A DNA stretch of 64,000 nucleotides from NCBI RefSeq assembly GCF_005860765.1, contig NZ_VCEI01000029.1, forward strand, positions 62,001 through 126,000, read 5' to 3'. Shown here one piece after another: positions 61,460 to 64,000 of this stretch (its first letter is position 1; each line of letters starts with the position of its first letter). This stretch comes from Dyadobacter sediminis. Its GTDB lineage: Bacteria > Bacteroidota > Bacteroidia > Cytophagales > Spirosomataceae. Below the pieces are notes generated by a model, which was not told the origin of the DNA, did no database searches, and was given only the letters and a program-made list of their open reading frames with translations. The position numbers and the translations under genes were made by a program.

Positions 61460-63742
61460 ATGAAGGCACTCTTGTTTACAGCTTGTTTATTATGGTTCAA
61501 TATAGCTGGTTATTGCCAGGATGAATTTTATATCAATGCTGATAAAAACAAGATAACCATTCGTGCAGGCATTGTTCAAAAAGTATTATCGATTGATCAA
61601 TTTTCGGTTAATACGGAAAATATAAGTCTTAACAACCAGATTATTTCTGATCCGGAATCCAATGAACTTTCTATGTCTATTTATTATGCCAGTTCAAATA
61701 AAGCACCTGAAGGAATAATAGACACGGTGAATAATAATATAAGTCAGACTGCGCAAAAGGAAAATGCAACGGATATTCTGGAAGTTTCCAAAAGCAATGC
61801 AGAAGTTATACAAAATGCTTCCTGGATTAAAATAGCTGATTTACAAGCAAATAAATGGACCAATGCTTTTGATCATGTTAATTGTGCCGTGAGTGAGCCT
61901 GACAACACTATCAAAAGGCTTAACTTACGTGTAAGGGCAATTGAAAAAGAGCAACTGGCCAATGTTTCCATTAACATCTTCTATGAAATTTATCAAGGCC
62001 ATTCTGCAATCCGGAAATGGGTTGAAATTTGCAACAATAGTCCTAAATGGTTAAAAGTTGACAATCTGAATCTTGACAATTTTATTATCTCGGAAAAATA
62101 CAGAAACATCACTGAACTTACCCCTTCCGAACGCGGAGCAACTTCCAGTATTATCAGTTTTGGAAATAGCGATCATTCAGCGGGTGTAATAATAGGAAGC
62201 GAAGTGCCGTCAGCATTAAGATTTATTAATAATGACGGTAAGACGGGCTACGCTCCGGAACACTTTGAATGGGTGATTGGTCCTGCTGAGAAATTTGTAT
62301 CAGAACCCGTATTTTTATATGCTTACAGCGGCGATAATGTTAAAACTGTCTCTGCAATATCAACCAGCTTGGACCGAACAGTTGAAGGGACCTACAAAAA
62401 GTTTCTTTATACAATTGTTGGTCTGAAAAAAACCACCCTGAAAGCCTTTGTACCACAATGGTGTACCTGGTCGAATTTCGGTGCATTTATTTCACATGAC
62501 AATATTTGCCAAATGGCGGATATAGCTTCAGAAGCTGGTTTCAAATGTTTATTGCTTGATGCAGGCTGGGCGCAAAGTGAAAGTCCAGGCGCATGGGCTA
62601 CGTCAAGTACAATCCCTGACAAAAATAAATTTCCGGATTTCTCACAAACAGCATCCTACATTAAAGAAAAGGGTATGAAGCTGGGATTATGGGTATCCTG
62701 TTATCGCAATCCCAGATTAGCTGCTGACTTCAAGAGCATTCAAAATGGATTTAGTATTCCTTTAATAAAACGGGACGGCGGTCTGGCAATGAGTTTCGCA
62801 AGTCAATGGCGCCATTACTACGCAAATGATATATCTTTTTTACATGACAAATATGGTGCAAGTTATTTCAAGCAGGATCTAACCAATATCAAATTTGGAG
62901 ATATTGCCAAAGGACATGAAAGCAGGACACAGAAAGAATCACTTTTACGCGGGTTACGATCTCTGCTTGCAACAATGGATGAAATCAGCCATACATCTCC
63001 GGCCGTCCTGATGGACATAACGCATGAAATTTACTGGGGAACTCCGGGGGTACCCTGCGATCTGGCAGCACTTAAACATGTTTATGCCTATCATATTCCA
63101 CCGAATGATTATTCCGGAGCAGGTAATCCTGGCCAACGTTACAGTCTTAACTGGAATTATCAACCTGATAGTATGAAAGCCAAGTTGATCGAAGGCTGTT
63201 TTAATGCAAGAAAAGAGCTGTATAAACATCGTGGACTTCCTTTACAATCTATTGAATACTACGGAGCAGCTACACTGAACTATAAAGGCAGCCTTACTCC
63301 AGATGTTCAAAAACGACAGGTTTGCAGTTGGCTGATGGGGGTACCTGCTGTATTTTCCGGTGACTTAGCTTCCCTGACAGAAGAAAATATAAGAGTATAC
63401 CGCACCTGTTTTGATTTGCTGGAGAATCTGAATAACAAATACAGCATTTATCAAAATTTTCAGTTTAGCGGTGTTCCGGCACCTACGGATACCGATTGGC
63501 ACTGGTGGGGCAAATTAAATGAAAAGGGAGAAGGTGCAGTAGTGGTTCTGAGAGGCAGCAAAGGAGAAAATTCCAGAAAAATAAACATTCCCTGGGTTTT
63601 ACCGGACAAAACATACAAGCTCAGGCTCTGCTTTGATAAAACAAATAAAGGATCATATAAAGGAAAAGATCTGATTAATGGAGCATTGTCATTAGCACTT
63701 TCTACTTATAGCCAGGAAATTATTGAAATATCAGAAAATTGA
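61460..63742 (+). CDS. Alpha-galactosidase-like glycoside hydrolase (GH36/clan GH-D)
   Basis: A 760-residue secreted hydrolase (signal 1-19). Residues 20-300 form an N-terminal beta-sandwich. The catalytic TIM barrel (about 325-640) opens with PQWCTWSNFGAFIS and FKCLLLDAGW. Barrel signatures are MKLGLWVSCYRNP, the nucleophile Asp473 in YFKQDLTN (compare KxD in GH36), and the acid/base candidate Asp519 in LMDITHEIYWG. A C-terminal beta domain ends the protein. The family match points to alpha-galactosides or related sugars; Gln replaces the usual Trp between Lys and Asp, so exact specificity is uncertain. It is divergent from an AraC gene and 38 bp before a partial gene on the same strand. Confidence 0.85.
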   Translation: MKALLFTACLLWFNIAGYCQDEFYINADKNKITIRAGIVQKVLSIDQFSVNTENISLNNQIISDPESNELSMSIYYASSNKAPEGIIDTVNNNISQTAQKENATDILEVSKSNAEVIQNASWIKIADLQANKWTNAFDHVNCAVSEPDNTIKRLNLRVRAIEKEQLANVSINIFYEIYQGHSAIRKWVEICNNSPKWLKVDNLNLDNFIISEKYRNITELTPSERGATSSIISFGNSDHSAGVIIGSEVPSALRFINNDGKTGYAPEHFEWVIGPAEKFVSEPVFLYAYSGDNVKTVSAISTSLDRTVEGTYKKFLYTIVGLKKTTLKAFVPQWCTWSNFGAFISHDNICQMADIASEAGFKCLLLDAGWAQSESPGAWATSSTIPDKNKFPDFSQTASYIKEKGMKLGLWVSCYRNPRLAADFKSIQNGFSIPLIKRDGGLAMSFASQWRHYYANDISFLHDKYGASYFKQDLTNIKFGDIAKGHESRTQKESLLRGLRSLLATMDEISHTSPAVLMDITHEIYWGTPGVPCDLAALKHVYAYHIPPNDYSGAGNPGQRYSLNWNYQPDSMKAKLIEGCFNARKELYKHRGLPLQSIEYYGAATLNYKGSLTPDVQKRQVCSWLMGVPAVFSGDLASLTEENIRVYRTCFDLLENLNNKYSIYQNFQFSGVPAPTDTDWHWWGKLNEKGEGAVVVLRGSKGENSRKINIPWVLPDKTYKLRLCFDKTNKGSYKGKDLINGALSLALSTYSQEIIEISEN

Positions 63743-63780
63743 AATTTGTCATTTTCCATTGATATAAACTTACTTAATTG

Positions 63781-64000
63781 ATGAAAAAAGAAGTTTCAAT
63801 TGCAAAAAATTTATCAAAGCAGATTTTGGATCGTCGTAAGTTTATTGGACTTGCAAGCTTTTCTATGTCTGAAATACTTTCTCCCTTTTACAAAACCAAG
63901 TTACATGGTAAAAAAACAATTATTTTAACAGAAGAATACAGGACTTTGCGTGATGGACATGTCTTTTGTAAAAATAATCAGGTGTTTGTCAGTGTTTTTA
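63781..64000 (+). CDS. Probable Tat-exported protein, 3' part beyond window
   Basis: ATG at 63781 opens a frame of 73 codons that runs off the window. The N-terminus contains DRRKFIGLASFSM, a twin-arginine-type signal, and then SEILSPFYKTK and KKTIILTEEYRTLRDGHVF. Too little is present to name a family. It starts 38 bp after the alpha-galactosidase-like stop and is probably cotranscribed with it. Confidence 0.7.
   Translation, partial: MKKEVSIAKNLSKQILDRRKFIGLASFSMSEILSPFYKTKLHGKKTIILTEEYRTLRDGHVFCKNNQVFVSVF

Overview
The window reads as the chromosome of a Bacteroidota bacterium of the order Cytophagales; a Dyadobacter- or Spirosomaceae-like organism is my best guess. This rests on several type IX secretion (T9SS) type A C-terminal sorting domains, two TonB-dependent receptors with carboxypeptidase-regulatory N-terminal domains, promoters of the TTG-N(19-22)-TAnnTTTG type, a beta-propeller/Y_Y_Y sensor kinase, and GH3-like and DUF1810 genes. 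I see no rRNA, CRISPR array, prophage or intact insertion sequence. There is one tRNA (Pro, GGG) and one riboswitch (TPP).

Left part (1-13.2 kb), housekeeping and metabolism: a partial sbcC with a visible zinc hook, a GH3-type adenylating enzyme, a small YeaQ-like membrane protein, an operon of ornithine aminotransferase and an S41 lipoprotein protease, a TPP-riboswitch-controlled TonB receptor, hemE whose -7 box almost touches its ATG, a HAD phosphatase, a 42-residue lipoprotein and a SpeA-type arginine decarboxylase.

13.8-26.5 kb: a TetR/TolC/adaptor/RND efflux operon ending near a 21-bp perfect inverted repeat, then tRNA-Pro with a clean terminator, a GT-C-like membrane protein, a YD-repeat lipoprotein, a LytTR response regulator without an adjacent kinase, and two unrecognised genes.

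26.5-41.7 kb: a secreted PQQ-type sugar dehydrogenase fused to PKD and cytochrome c modules with a Tat-exported sugar isomerase-like partner; DUF1810; an orphan CheB-type esterase; an SDR-like protein; a TonB receptor translationally coupled to a nucleotide pyrophosphatase/phosphodiesterase; and a four-gene YtrA-type GntR/ABC operon preceded by a near-perfect palindrome. A heavily decayed IS3-family (IS407-like) transposase remnant follows.

41.7-58 kb, cell surface: T9SS substrates (389, 1427, 481 and 295 aa), an 812-aa protein with four cysteine-paired modules and a dockerin-like tail, a 1427-aa protein with 14 FG-GAP repeats, a tail-fibre/C1q-like exported protein, and in their midst a 1185-aa propeller-Y_Y_Y-GAF-LytS-type histidine kinase. 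A TTACCGAACGGTAA palindrome lies in the divergent region before that kinase, with related sequences upstream of other surface genes.

58-64 kb: a CheY-like regulator with an exported partner, a small membrane protein, an AraC regulator divergent from a clan-D alpha-galactosidase-like hydrolase, and the start of a probable Tat-exported protein cut by the window end.
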